Shown in pieces: positions 48,094-60,400 of a stretch of 64,000 nucleotides of DNA. The position numbers were made by a program, and so were the translations under genes. The notes under the pieces were generated by a model. That model was given only the letters and a program-made list of their open reading frames with translations, was not told the DNA's origin and did not search any database. The DNA comes from Gordionus sp. m RMFG-2023. Lineage: Eukaryota; Nematomorpha; Gordioida; Chordodea; Parachordodidae. How positions within the stretch are numbered: position 1 is the first letter of the stretch; every line of letters begins with the position of its first letter. The stretch spans positions 7,665,366 to 7,729,365 of the forward strand of contig NC_088777.1 in assembly GCF_954871325.1 (NCBI RefSeq), given 5' to 3'.

Positions 48094-48419
48094 AGCTTAA
48101 AAAGTATATTTATATATTTTAGTGTGTAAGATGGATGATTTGCATGTTTTTGTTTGTTGCTTTATTAAGCAGTAAATTTATCCAAAGCCAGATTAAATTT
48201 TGTTCTTGTAAAAAAAAAAGGAAAGGGGGGGGGGTATTGTAATAATATAATATAAGCACTAGATCCTTGCAGATAGGTATTCGATCTGACCAAACCCTGG
48301 TAGTTAGATTGCCGGGTCTATTTCTTATAATAAAATTTGGTTCGAACGAATCAAACTATTTATATCTCATTAACAAGAATAAAAAAAAAATTGGTTGTGT
48401 TCGATTCGAACAATTAGTA

Positions 48420-49520
48420 ACAATAATTCATTCGAAAATATCTTGAAAAAAAAATAATTTTTTTTAAAATAATACATCTAATATTTAAACATAAATTTAT
48501 TGTAATAATCTAGTGACAAAAAAACATGCAATTAAATTATTAACGAAATTAAAATGTGCATTAATTAATTTTATAAAAACCCCAATTTTTATGGCCAATA
48601 ATTTATCGTATTAATAAAAAAATTTTTTGACTGTGCCAATCAATTTTTTTTTAACCGTACATTATATTTTTTAAACATAAAATTGTTATAATAATCTGGT
48701 GACAAAATAACTTGAAAAAAAATTAATTTTTTTTTAACCGTACATCTAATTTTTAAACATAAATTATTATAATAATCTGGTGACAAAAAAACATGCGATT
48801 AAATTATTAACGAAATTGAAATGCGTAATTAATTTTATAAATTCCCTAATTTTTATGGCCAATAATTTATCATATTTATAAAAAAAATTTTTGACTGTGC
48901 CAATCAATTTTTTTTTAACCGTACATTATAATTTTTAAACCGAAAATTGTTATAATAATCAAGTGACAAAAAAACTTGAAAAAAAATTAATTTTTTTTTT
49001 AACCGTACAAATCTAATTTTTAAACATAAATTATTATAAAAATCTGGTGACAAAACATGCAATTAAATTATTAACGAAATTAAAATGCGCATTAATTAAT
49101 TTTATAAATACCCCAATTTTTATGGCCAATAATTTATCATATTAATAAAAAAAAAATTAGGACTGTGCCAATCAATTTTTTTTTAACCGTACATTATAAT
49201 TTTTAAACCGAAAATTGTTATAATAATCAAGTGACAAAAAAACTTGAAAAAAAATTAATTTTTTTTTTAACCGTACAATCTAATTTTTAAACATAAATTA
49301 TTATAAAAATCTGGTGACAAAAAAACATGCAATTAAATTATTAACGAAATTAAAATGCGCATTAATTAATTTTATAAATTCCCCAATTATGGCCAATAAT
49401 TTATCATATTAATAAAAAAAAATTTAGGACTGTGCCAATCAATTTTTTCTTTAACCGTTTATCTAATTTTTAAACATAAAATTATTGTAATAATCTGGTG
49501 ACAAAAAAACATGCAATTAA
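48420..49520. repeat. Tandem array, period about 264-268 bp
   Basis: The word gactgtgccaat recurs at 48,629, 48,893, 49,161 and 49,428, and with it the whole unit (aaccgtacat... cataaattattataataatctggtgac... tatggccaataatttatc). Copy A has the unit once (about 19,375-19,555). The array therefore expanded in copy B after the duplication. Each unit contains an internal half-repeat of the aaccgtacatctaat segment. Confidence 0.88.
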
Positions 49521-50194
49521 ATAGGTCCGTGAAGTTGACGGAACGACTTGAGGATCGATTAGCAAAACCTATGCCAATATTTAGAGTCTTATTGATCCTA
49601 ATTGATCTTCAAAGGTAAATGAGTTGTAAGCAAAATAAGGAAAATGTGAAATTTTGAAGGAGGAACGAGGATCATTTACCGATACTAATTCATTTGGCCT
49701 GATCCGAGTTTGGTAAGATGAAAATAATAAGGCCCTATTTATAAGTTATAACATTTAAATCAACACCGGATTTTAAGGAAAAGACTATTTTTTCGACCAG
49801 TTCCGGTCCGGGTTTCTAAGCTTCCAGTTGTCTAGATTGCAATATTATAATTAAATTATAGTTTTAAATTTAATTATAAATTCATTAAATTTAAAAGCAA
49901 ATTATTACTAAAATAATCCATATTTCCTATAATTGTAATAAGATGGAAGTTAAAAAAAGGAAAAAAAAATAGTGGTTAAGTTGACAAAAAAAGTGAATTG
50001 AAGAAAGAAGACAGGGAAAATAATAAATAATTATTTTAAGAAATGAAAAAAAAAAATTAGAAGAAAAATTGACAAATGATGACAAAAATGGATATATTTA
50101 AAAAAAATAACAGAAAATTGAAAAAATTGATTGCAAAAAAATAAGAGCGAAAATATTAAAAATAACTAGAAGTAAAAGAAAAATGCCGAAAAAC

Positions 50195-51603
50195 CAGGGA
50201 TATAAACTCGAACCCGGACCCTGAAACCTCCTAAACCCTCGTATTTTAGCTGAACCCGAACCCGGACCCAGACCCTTTTTAAAAGTAGAGGGTCCAAGGG
50301 TTCTAGGTGTCATAAATATATTTTTAAAAAATAATATAATTTTGTAAAATTTTATTCACTTTTTTGTGGAATCATTTATTTTATCTTCACGTTTTTCTTT
50401 CAATTTTCTTCCTGAACTTCCATTTTATTTAGAGATTTGATATCATAAATTATTTTTCAGTGTAATAATATTTTATTATGTAAATTTATTAATATTCTAT
50501 GTTATAGAAATATGTTGATTATTTTGAAAGTGAATTATTTTGTAGTACAAGAAATAATATTTTAATTTAAATGATAATGCACAACACGTTGGTCCTCAAT
50601 TTGTATGATGCTAGAACGATTAAGTTTGAAAGATTTCTGTAATGATTTTATTATAGAAGCATGTGAAGTCATATTGTCGGAAGATGATTGATGCCAAATA
50701 AAGGACCTTACTAGTGTATTAGTTCCTTTAAATAACAATATTTAGATTACAATCAGAACAATTATGTTTATTAGATGCCGATTAGATTTAGAAAAATTTA
50801 CAGCCCTTTTTATACGAAATATTAGAAAACATGCAGTGTTGTATACGCTTCTATACATTTAGACCCTCGATATCAAGTTTTATTGAGTATTGAGCAAAAA
50901 CAAATGGCTAAAGACCATCTAAAGGATTTATGGCATAAGCAAAACTCCATTATTTACAATATATTGGAGGCTACGTCAATCCCTATTGGTTGTAGTGATA
51001 ATAATAATGATGATAGCAACATTGATGATCTTGAAATTTTACTTTTAGATAGAGAAAAAAAAATCAAATTATCATCAGATAGAAAGGAGGATCAAAAAAT
51101 GCTTGTATCTTTAATAGTAAAGTTCTCATAGGTTAAGAGAATAAATAAGAATATTTATATTTTAAAATTATGGGAAGAAAATTCTTCAATATATTCAGAA
51201 TTATATATCTTATCTAGAATCTTCATGGCTGTACCGGCGACACTAGTACAATAATTTTGTAAAGATAATTATATATTTTAGGTAAGGGTAAAACGTGAAT
51301 TAATATCTTTGAAATATACATTGTTTACTTTACGTGGAAATCTCAAGATGATATTTTAGAAGATATTATAACTGTGCGAGAATAAAACATTTAAAATATA
51401 TATTATTTCATTTTAAAATTTTTCATTTGTAAATTATGAATATGTATATATTGAAGTATAATAATAAATGAATAAAAAATAATCTTATTTTGAATCATTA
51501 TTTTTATGTTCCCTGTACCCGACCCTGGACCCGGATCCTTTCAAATTTAATTTATGTGCCCGAACCCGTATCCTTTTTTTTTGTCGAAGGGTTCACATCC
51601 CTG
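50195..51603 (+). mobile_element. hAT element in copy B, 1.4 kb, degenerate
   Basis: Ends CAGGGATATAAACTCGAACC and GGTTCACATCCCTG, with target duplications CGAAAAAC (50,187-50,194) and CAAAAAAC (51,604-51,611). GAACCCGGACCC-type subterminal repeats lie at both ends. Copy A keeps an uninterrupted site near 25,381-25,388. The interior has plus-strand transposase pieces. Confidence 0.9.
50840..51265 (+). pseudogene. hAT transposase fragment
   Basis: HLDPRYQVLLS followed by IEQKQMAKDHLKDLW (about 50,853-50,945), an Asn/Asp-rich acidic linker, then LWEENSSIYSELYILSRIF and MAVPATLVQ (about 51,170-51,255) are the end of the RNase H-like domain and the start of the dimerisation domain. Stops and frameshifts separate the pieces. 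The 82-codon frame at 50,883-51,131 is part of this, not a separate gene. Confidence 0.82.
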
Positions 51604-52079
51604 CAAAAAACTATATTACATCTCATATTTTAAAATTGACCTATTTAATCGCTCAAAATTAAAATTGAAACACTCCTCAAACGTGAGAATAATTAATGCT
51701 CAGAAAAGTTACACTGATATGTATTAGCTAATGGGATCTCGGTAATAGTTATGGTAAAAAATCTTAATATGGTCTTCGCTGAATGTAGAGTCACAACAAT
51801 CGTTTATCTATAAAAGTCTTATTAGTTTATTAAATTTCAGATTCTATTGAATTAGAAAAAAATATTCAGAAAATTTTTTAGCAAAAATATTTGAGGATTA
51901 GTTATAATAAAATTGTGATTTCAACTTGAGAGATTTTTTATCTATAGAAATTGCAAAAGATTAATTATATATTAGAACTTTTTTAAAAAATATTTAGAAT
52001 TAAAAATTTGATTCAACTATCTTCTTTAAAGAAAGGTTTTTTAATGAGCAATCAAAGCATCGTGATAATAAAATGAATT

Positions 52080-54190
52080 ATACCTAGTCTTGACTACAAA
52101 GATTACACGCAATAAGGTCACTGGGGAGGGAGCGCAGTAATTAGTGCGCCATAATAAAAAAAATAATTTTGAATATATTAGCAAAACATCTTGAAAATCT
52201 ATTTCAAAAATTTTTTGAGCCCTCAGAGATTGTAAAAGCTAGTGGACGCCCCCGATTACACATGCATAATAAAATGGATGCAGGACTGCTTGGTTAATAA
52301 TAACAAATATGTGGATTAATTTTTTAAATGTGTGGTGTTTTAGTGTTGCTTAAAAACCAGATTCAGATCAATTTAAAAAAACGGTCCGAATAAGATTATA
52401 ACCAAAATAACATTATGTAAGCATTAGAATTTTGCTCATAGCTGGCAGAAATGCTTGGACATCTATTTGCCAAATCTCGAAGCTTACATAATTTATTTTT
52501 GCTAATCGGGTGGTTTAGAAAATCGACCAAAATTGGGCTTTTAAGCAACATTAGTGTTTGGTAAAAAAAGGAGTATTTTTGAATTTCTGAAATTTTTGAT
52601 TAGTGTTTGATAATAAACTATTTGAAACAAAGTTGGGAAAAATATTGTATCGTATTAAAGAACAAAGATAGCGCCAACGCAAGAATAAAAATGAATGTTA
52701 GAGACACTCATATTATTAGAAAAAATATTAATGTGGGAGAAAGGGAAATTATCGGCGGAATTTTAGTGCTGGAAGGGAAAAAGATGCAAATTTTTATGTG
52801 TGCCATGTTTTCCGTAATACAAACAGCACAGAAATAAATAAATGTGTAGTGACAAATTTTACTTTATTGAATTGAAATGATAGAGGGATGTATGTAACTA
52901 AGGAAAAAAGGGCTACTAGTGTAGAAAAGAACGTCTGCATTTATTTAGGCGAACAAAAAATTCAGGACAAATATGTTTAAATTTAATATTGAGGTTATAT
53001 GGAGAGAACAGCATAATAGTGCGCTAATGTGAATTAAATTATTTAGAACCTTAATTTAAAATTAAGAGCGATAATTTTATTACTGACCAAAATGGATACG
53101 GCGGTGAATGTGTAGATAATATAAAATTGAAAAATGTTGAATATAGAAATAAAAAGAATAAATGCCAGGGTTATGTGAAAGTAGAGAAAAAAAATAGATA
53201 TAATGGAGAATTAGTGGAACAAAATAGTATAACGCTTAGACCGTAAAAGGTCGGGAAAGTTTGTTTGAGGAATAATGGATGGTTAGTTGAGGAGAGAAGA
53301 GATTGCATGAATACGAGGAAAGTAAATTCATTTTGGGAAAATTTTAAATAATAGGAGAGAGAGTAAACTTTTTAGATGTGATCAGAGGGAATTGAGATTT
53401 TAATATTTATTTGGGAAACATAGAGGAGAGAACAAGTAAAAGAAGCATGTTTATCAGGGAGAAGAAGAGAAAAATATATTTTTTTTAAATAGAAGGGTTA
53501 GTAAATGAGACCAATGCCTGTGTTAGCAAAAGATAGTGTGAGGTGAGTGAATCGACTTATAGTAATAAATTGGGAGCGAGATAAAATAAAATGGTTAAAT
53601 GAGTTGAATCAGGTGAAGCGAAATCGAGTCAATGTGGGGGAAAATCAAGAAGAAAGAGTTTTTATAAAAAAAGATCATGAGTTTCTTAAAAAGATGGTAA
53701 ATTACGAATTGGGTATTATGATAAAGGAGGTGCTGAATTAAGAATATATTTTTATCAAGATTTTATGTTTATTGGCTATCCTTAAAAATGGCTAGGAACA
53801 GTTTCAAGTATTAAAAATAAAAACAAACATTATTTATAGTTTATAAATCGGGTATAATAAAGTATGGCACAGTTTTGAGTGGAAAAATATATGTAATAAC
53901 ATCTTTCTTTTTTAGTACCAATTATGTAAAAAAGTTTTTGATGGATAAAAAGGACAAATTGTGACAAACAATGTGGTGAGGCGTTTTAAGTAAAAAAAAG
54001 GAAAATAAGATTATGTAATCACAACAGGTAGCTCTTGAGATATAACAAACTACAATGTATTAGCAAAATCTCCAAGCATAATATTAATCTTAATAATCGA
54101 CTCAAACACATTTTAATTATACCTAGTGTAGAATTGTATGAGTTATGATATTTAATTGGGTATTTAATAAGTTTTTAGCTTTTAAGCCAA
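52080..54190 (+). other. About 2.1 kb present only in copy B; purine-rich, origin unclear
   Basis: Copy A lacks this stretch between its counterparts of about 52,000 and 54,200. It includes the MITE at 52,345-52,549. From about 52,600 to 53,760 the plus strand is unusually rich in A and G, with short frames (52,607-52,837 and 53,547-53,741) full of Lys, Asn, Glu and Gly. Composition and words such as RYNGELVEQN recall the Gly/Lys/Asn-rich spacer of the Gypsy-type fossil, but I see no diagnostic motif, so the assignment is a guess. Confidence 0.4.
52345..52549. mobile_element. GTTGTTAAAAAGCCC-family MITE, copy 3
   Basis: Left GTTGCTTAAAAACCAGATTC and right GGGCTTTTAAGCAAC are inverted repeats. 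The interior has AAGATTATAACCAAAATAAC and a GGCAGAAATGCTTGGAC centre like copy 1. The flanks ttttagtg and attagtg could be a decayed target duplication. Confidence 0.78.
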
Positions 54191-54443
54191 TTTTTAACTG
54201 GCTAAAAATATCGGTTAAACCGAGTTTATAGCAGAAACGATTATTTTATACTCGGTATTTTACTTAAAAATATAGCAGTTCAAATTTGAAAGAAACTAAT
54301 ATATAAAAACGCCTATGATGTTAGCGGATTTTTCCGTCTGTAGATTATCCGATATTAGGCCATTACCCAACTTTCGTTATTTATTATTGCCCTTTATTTA
54401 ATTTTACCTTTTGAAGCTTGGTTACTTTTTTCAACCAACGAAA

Positions 54444-57400
54444 ATGACTCTAGAAAGCACAATCTTATGGTTATTAATATAATAATATTTATTTTATTCC
54501 TTTATAGTGTAGACAACAGTGATTATATGCGCAATGGGGATTATATTCCAACTCGGGGATTAGCTCAACAAGATGCTATAAATATGATATGTCACTCTAA
54601 AATTAGATCAAATCCTGAAAATAATGTTGGGCTGATTACTATGGCTGAGTTAACTAAATTTTATGATATTTTATTTTAAATTTTTTCAGTAAACAAGTGC
54701 TAGTTACTTTAACCACCGACTCAGGAAAGATAATGAATCAGATGCATATGGTCCAACCTAATGGAATTATTGACTTTTTGACTAGCATTAAAATTGCACA
54801 TGTATATAATCCTACTTTATTGTTTACATACTGTTAATTTTTAGCTGGCATTAAAACATAGACAAGGCAGAAATCACAAGATGCGTATTATAGTATTTAT
54901 TGGAAGTCCTGTTGAGATAGAAGATAAAGAAGTAGTACTATTTCTATCAAATTTATTATTTCCATCTAGCTTGTTAAAATAGCAAAAAAACTAAAAAAAG
55001 AGAAAGTCAATGTGGATATTGTTAATTTTGGAGAAACTGATGTTAATACAGAAAAGCTGACTACATTTATAAACACCTTAAATGGCAAAGAAGGAACAGG
55101 GTTATTATAAATATTTTAAATTTTAATTCCAACTGGATATTTTTTTAAATTTATAGGTATCTGTTATATAGCTTTAGAATTTTACTTCTTTATATTACAT
55201 CTTTTTCTAACCTTTTTTATATTAATTTTTCTAAATAAATCTGCCAAATTTCTTTCTATCCTATTCCTTTAAATATTTTTTTATTCAATGGCATAACGAA
55301 TGGGGCCACCCTACAAACATAATAAATTATTTCTAAAGTTTTGGCAACCTTTATGCTTCAGCAAGACTTTCAAAATTAAATTTTTTACCCAGTTCAAATT
55401 TTTAATTCCTTGAATGACCAAAATATAATGTGGTTTTAAAAATCTTGATTAAGCTTGAAAAATTTTAAAAAATAAATAATTGGATAATTTGCAAAATTAT
55501 TCAAAATAAAAAAATTAAGAATTCCAGGATGGTCCAAAAAATATAAAAAAATTTAAATTTGGGCCAGACTTAAAAATCAATTTTTTTTAAAATTCTGTCC
55601 AGGACTTTAATTTAAAAATCATGTCAGTGTTGGGTCTGAAGTATGATCTCTCCAGGTCTCTCTCCCTTCACCTCAAAATTTTTATATAACTTAACATTTG
55701 AAACATTTTTATAAGATAAATTTAAAAAACCATAATAATGTGTAATAAAAAATATTTGTCCTAAATCCTAAAGAAGTTCTAATTGCTATTTTGTTTTAAT
55801 AAACAAATAGAAATATAATTTTCTATTTTATCCAATTTTTTAATTCTTAGGGTGGAGGGCAAAATCTATTTTGGTTAAATATAAATTGAGGGCAATAAAA
55901 AATAATTTATATATTTATTACATTTTTATTGTGCTTTTTTTTGCATATTTATCATTGATTTGTATATTTTCTATCATTTTGCATCATTTTAATGCTCTTT
56001 TAGGTTTATTAATATTTTTTATATAATTAAGAATCTCATATTTTTTTTTTGTTCTTTTACCACATTTTGTGTTGTTATGCCTTTATCATTTTTTTATGGT
56101 TTAATAAAATAAATTGCTTAGTTTAAAATTTGAGTTTAAATAAAATTTAGCTGTTATGATAATATATCATTTTAATGCATAAGTTATTTTAAGATAATTT
56201 ATATGATAGAGGGATTTGATAATGCGTCTTTACCTTGGTTCTTCATAGTCAAATTAGATCGCTACATTATAATCATATTTTTTTGGTGAATGAGCAAGTT
56301 TACTTTTTTCACTGAATAACTTTCTGAGTTAGGTTATTTCATTATTCATGAGCATTTCTTGGATGTGTAAAAAGTGCACCTATGCCTATTATTTTTTTTT
56401 ACTTCTATTTTTATAATAACAATATATATCCAAAATCCAATATTATATCAATTTTTACAAATATTATTTTTCCACTTTCACCCCCTAATTCTTTCTTCAT
56501 CCCCCTTCCTCTGATCCCAACACAAACTCCAATTCCGAATCTGACATGCCAAACTCCAACCAGTCCAAAAATTCATGTTAAATATACTCCTCATTCCACG
56601 ACTCCATCGCGTTTATTTCTCTGAACTCACCATGCACTGCTATCACCGAATCTTCACCGATGGCTGTCTCTCCCACGCTTCTCCTTCCGGTCTCTGCGCC
56701 CTACCCGACATCGGAATTGTCATTCCCCGTCTCTTCTTGTCTCCAATTGTCATTTTCCCCACCCGCATTGCTGGCCCATATCGGCGATACCCACTCATGC
56801 ATTTCCCTTGCTGCCCTTGTATCACTTACAGGTCCTTGAACGTCACTCCTCGTGTAGCCACAATCCCTTGTCGCATTCGTATCTTGGAGACAGTTACTTC
56901 TCAAGTGGCCCATCCTGCCACACCGGAAACACTGGCGTCTCTCCATTGCTGGTTGGTGTCTGCGATATTCCCCACCCCTTCTTCTCATCCATGAGTCCGA
57001 GATCTACCGAGGTCTTACAATTAGCTGGATCTCGAAATCTTCTCATATTCACATTCGCTGCATCTTTATTCTAAAAATATAGGTAATGCACTCTAATTAA
57101 TTCTATTTTTTACAAAATACGTTCTTATTTACTTTAAACAACAATTTTGTTAATTTAAGCAGGTGCTTTCGGTGTGGCAGGATGGGTCACTTGAGAAGTA
57201 ACTGTCTCCAAGATACGAATGCGAAAAGGGATTGTGGCTACACGAGGAGTGACGTTCAAAGACCAGTAAGTGATACAAAGGCAGCGGGGGAAATGCCTGA
57301 GTGAGGCCAGCGATGCGGGTGGGGAAAACGATGACATTTGGAGACAAGAGGAGATGGGGAATGACAATCCGGATATCGGGGAGGGCGCAGAGACCGGAAG

Positions 57401-60400
57401 GAGAAGCGTGGGAGAGACAGCCATCGGTGAAGATTCGGTGATAGCAGTGCATGGTGAGTTCAGAGAAATAAACGCGATGGAGTCGTGGAATGAGGAGTAT
57501 CTTTCACATGAATTTTTGGACTGGTTGGAGTTTGGCATGTCAGATTTGGAGTTGGAGTTTGTGTTCGGGCCGGAGGAAGGGGGATGAATAAAGAATTAGG
57601 GGGTGGACATGTGGTGAAAGTGAAAAAATAATATTTGTAAAAATTTATATATTAGATAATTGTTTTTTTTGGGGGGATATTATTATTACGATATATATAT
57701 AGTTAAACTTGGTTACCTGTTTAGGAATTAATTAAGGGGTGGACGGATAGTGATGTAAGTAGAAATTTATATGGTCCTGATAAACGAAATTTCGATAGTA
57801 ATCAAGAGTTACGACCGTATAGAGAGCCCAGAGAGAATTCTTGGGAAAGAAGATTGGAGATAAGACAAAATTTTGTGCCGCGAGAAAGAGGAGCAATGAG
57901 TTGTTGTAATTGTGGTAAACCATTATGCTTAGAGATTGCCTCGAGGAAAAATGTTTTGGTTGTGGGAAGTTGGGACATAGCTCCTTATTGTCCAGGTAAG
58001 CAAGAGAGATTAAGATGCGCGGGTTGTGGTCGATTTGAGCATGATAAGGAGGAATCTAATGTGAGCAATTTCAATAAAAGCGGTTTTTCCCAGAGAGAAA
58101 TGGCTCCCAGTGCTTCATATGTGCGGACAATTGAGCGGGATAAAGTCAAAGGGGAGGAGAAAAATACGGAATGTTTTCAGTGCCGAAAGGGTGGTCATGT
58201 AGCGAGGTACTGTGAGAATTTGTGACTATATGATAGTGAAAAAATTGCAGTACAGGTCGGGGCGAGAAGGTTAATAGGGACAAAGGAGGGTTTCAATCAG
58301 CAGAAAACAAATAAGGAGGGATGCGTAAATATGCAACAAAAGGGGATAGTACACGATCCTTGTCATAGAGTAATGGGAATGCATAATAGGGGAAAAGCAA
58401 AAATATATGTATATCCATGTATTAGGGTCAAAGTTATGGAGTATATTAAAAAAAAATATATATATAGTCGTGATGAAAGGGAGAATATTATTTACTTGCC
58501 CATCTTAAAGGGAGTTAGCTTAAATGAAGGCGAGGGAGAAGGAAAGATGGTTCATTTGCCTCGGGGAAGTTTCTTAATATGCCTGTCATATTATTACTTT
58601 TTTTAATATATGAATGAATTCATAACCATCAAGGAGTCTTCAATATATTTTAGAATATACTAATAATAATTTTTTAGTTGTATATAGTAATAAGAAACCA
58701 TAAATTTAATTTTTTTTATTTAATCACTTAAAATATAGAAGTAAAAAATTACTCCATTAGATAATCTATAATTTGCCAATAAAAGGCTTTTTAATTTTCT
58801 TTCTTAAAAAAGGTGTTTTTTTCATGTATTTCACATCCAATTTATGAACAGCCATCTTAATTTTTTATTTTTTTACAATAATAAAAATAATTATTACTTA
58901 ATTCCCTCAACCACATCTATCTCAATGAGTTTTATAGATATTTGTCCCCCTGCAAACTTTGATTTTAAAATTATGGTATCTTCCGGTAAATATTAATTTC
59001 ATCTATTTTCTTTCTCTTTTCCCATTGTTTTTTTAACAGAATTTCCTCAAATTTTTCTTATAAAAAATCAGATAATTTTGCTCCCATTTTTCAAGACTCA
59101 CTCTTGTGACATCTTTTTACAGGGGTGGGGTGGCTGCAATTTAAATAATAAAAAAAATTTGATTTGTTATATTTTTGCTGAACCATAATTCGTTGAATGT
59201 TAATTAAACTCTATTTGAATAACTTAAAAAATTGTATAAGAAACCTACAGAAATGCCAATTATTGTTCCATCCCAGGTTTGTAAAAATATTAATTTAGCC
59301 AACCCAATCAAGGCTATTTAAAAAAAATTTAAACCGGCCTGGGTATATTTTTTTTATGGCCCATTATATCTGGGCTCAGCATTGATCTGGGCCTGCACAT
59401 AACTTTTCCAGAAAGGGGTAAAATTTTTAATATAAATATAGGATACATATTTTGTAAAGAATGAAGTGTTGCTTATGCTATAATTTTTTGAGATAATCAT
59501 TAACCATAAGTTTTGCTCTACTCATTAGAACTTGATATTCGGGGTCTAAATATATAGAGGTATATACTACACTGTTTTGCAGATAGTTTTGCTCTTGAAT
59601 TTTTATGTTTTCTAATTTTTTTTATATGAAAAAAGAATTATTAAATTTTTCTATTCCATATGCCATAAAAGATCAAACACCATTATTCTGATTTCAATCT
59701 TAGTGTTGTTATTTTTAAAGGTTTAATATGCTAATAAGGTCCTTTATTTGATTCCAATCATATTCATACTATATGACTACACATGTATGTAAATTAGAAA
59801 TATCTCTAACTCAAAAGTATAAAAACCAGATTGTCCTAGTTTTTATAAAAGTTACAATATTTTTTTATATAGACGTCAATAATGCCTAATGTTGATTGGT
59901 CGAATAAAAAAGCAAAGTGATAATAAATATAATATATTCATGGATTTTTCGATATTATTTTGTAAATATCAATAGTTTTATGGATTTTTTGATATTTGAA
60001 AATAAAATTATATTTTGAAAAATAAAAATAAAAGAAATAGTTTGTGATTATTATTTGAAGAAAAAGATCTATTTAAGAATTTAGGTTAAGTTTTATTATT
60101 TTATTCTAATTAATTGAAAAATGAGTTTGAGTTTTAGTAATTTCTTTATTTATATTTACAGATTATAATTTTTTAAAATTTTATTCATTTGATATTTATT
60201 TTCATCGAATTTTCTCCTTCATCTCTCAGGTTACTTCCTTCCTCTCATTCATCACTTCCACACCATTTTGTACCATTTTTTTAAAAAAACTTACTTTGGC
60301 TGACCTTCTTAAAATACGTATCCGCAAATAATCTCTTCCTTTTCATCATCTCATTTTACTTCTCCTTTCCATTTTTATCTTTATAATCATACTTCGTTTC

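Larger units (their letters stand above)
46220..55045. repeat. Segmental duplication, copy B (contains the working PSMD4 5' part)
   Basis: Collinear with copy A (block list there). Copy B lacks the GC-rich MITE, the BED-finger hAT and the LTR-bearing hAT of copy A, and has its own extras: a 267-bp tandem array, the hAT element at 50,195 and about 2.1 kb at 52,080-54,190. A small outlying block at 39,923-40,075 suggests the copy once began there and was pushed apart by later insertions. Confidence 0.88.

Noticed and set aside
54467-54679. 70-codon frame that reads as the Rpn10 N-terminus
   Set aside because: It runs through intron 1 and into intron 2; the proper gene model starts at 54,444 and splices at 54,469/54,508 and 54,648/54,690.
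55341-55387. VLATFMLQQ after a possible acceptor, like the peptide family's exon 2
   Set aside because: There is no KVSAQFG, the frame stops after 13 codons, and no matching first exon lies upstream.
58331-58606. 91-codon plus-strand frame as a host gene
   Set aside because: Its start contains the DPCHRV segment found before the protease of the Gypsy-type fossil, and it continues a gag relic.
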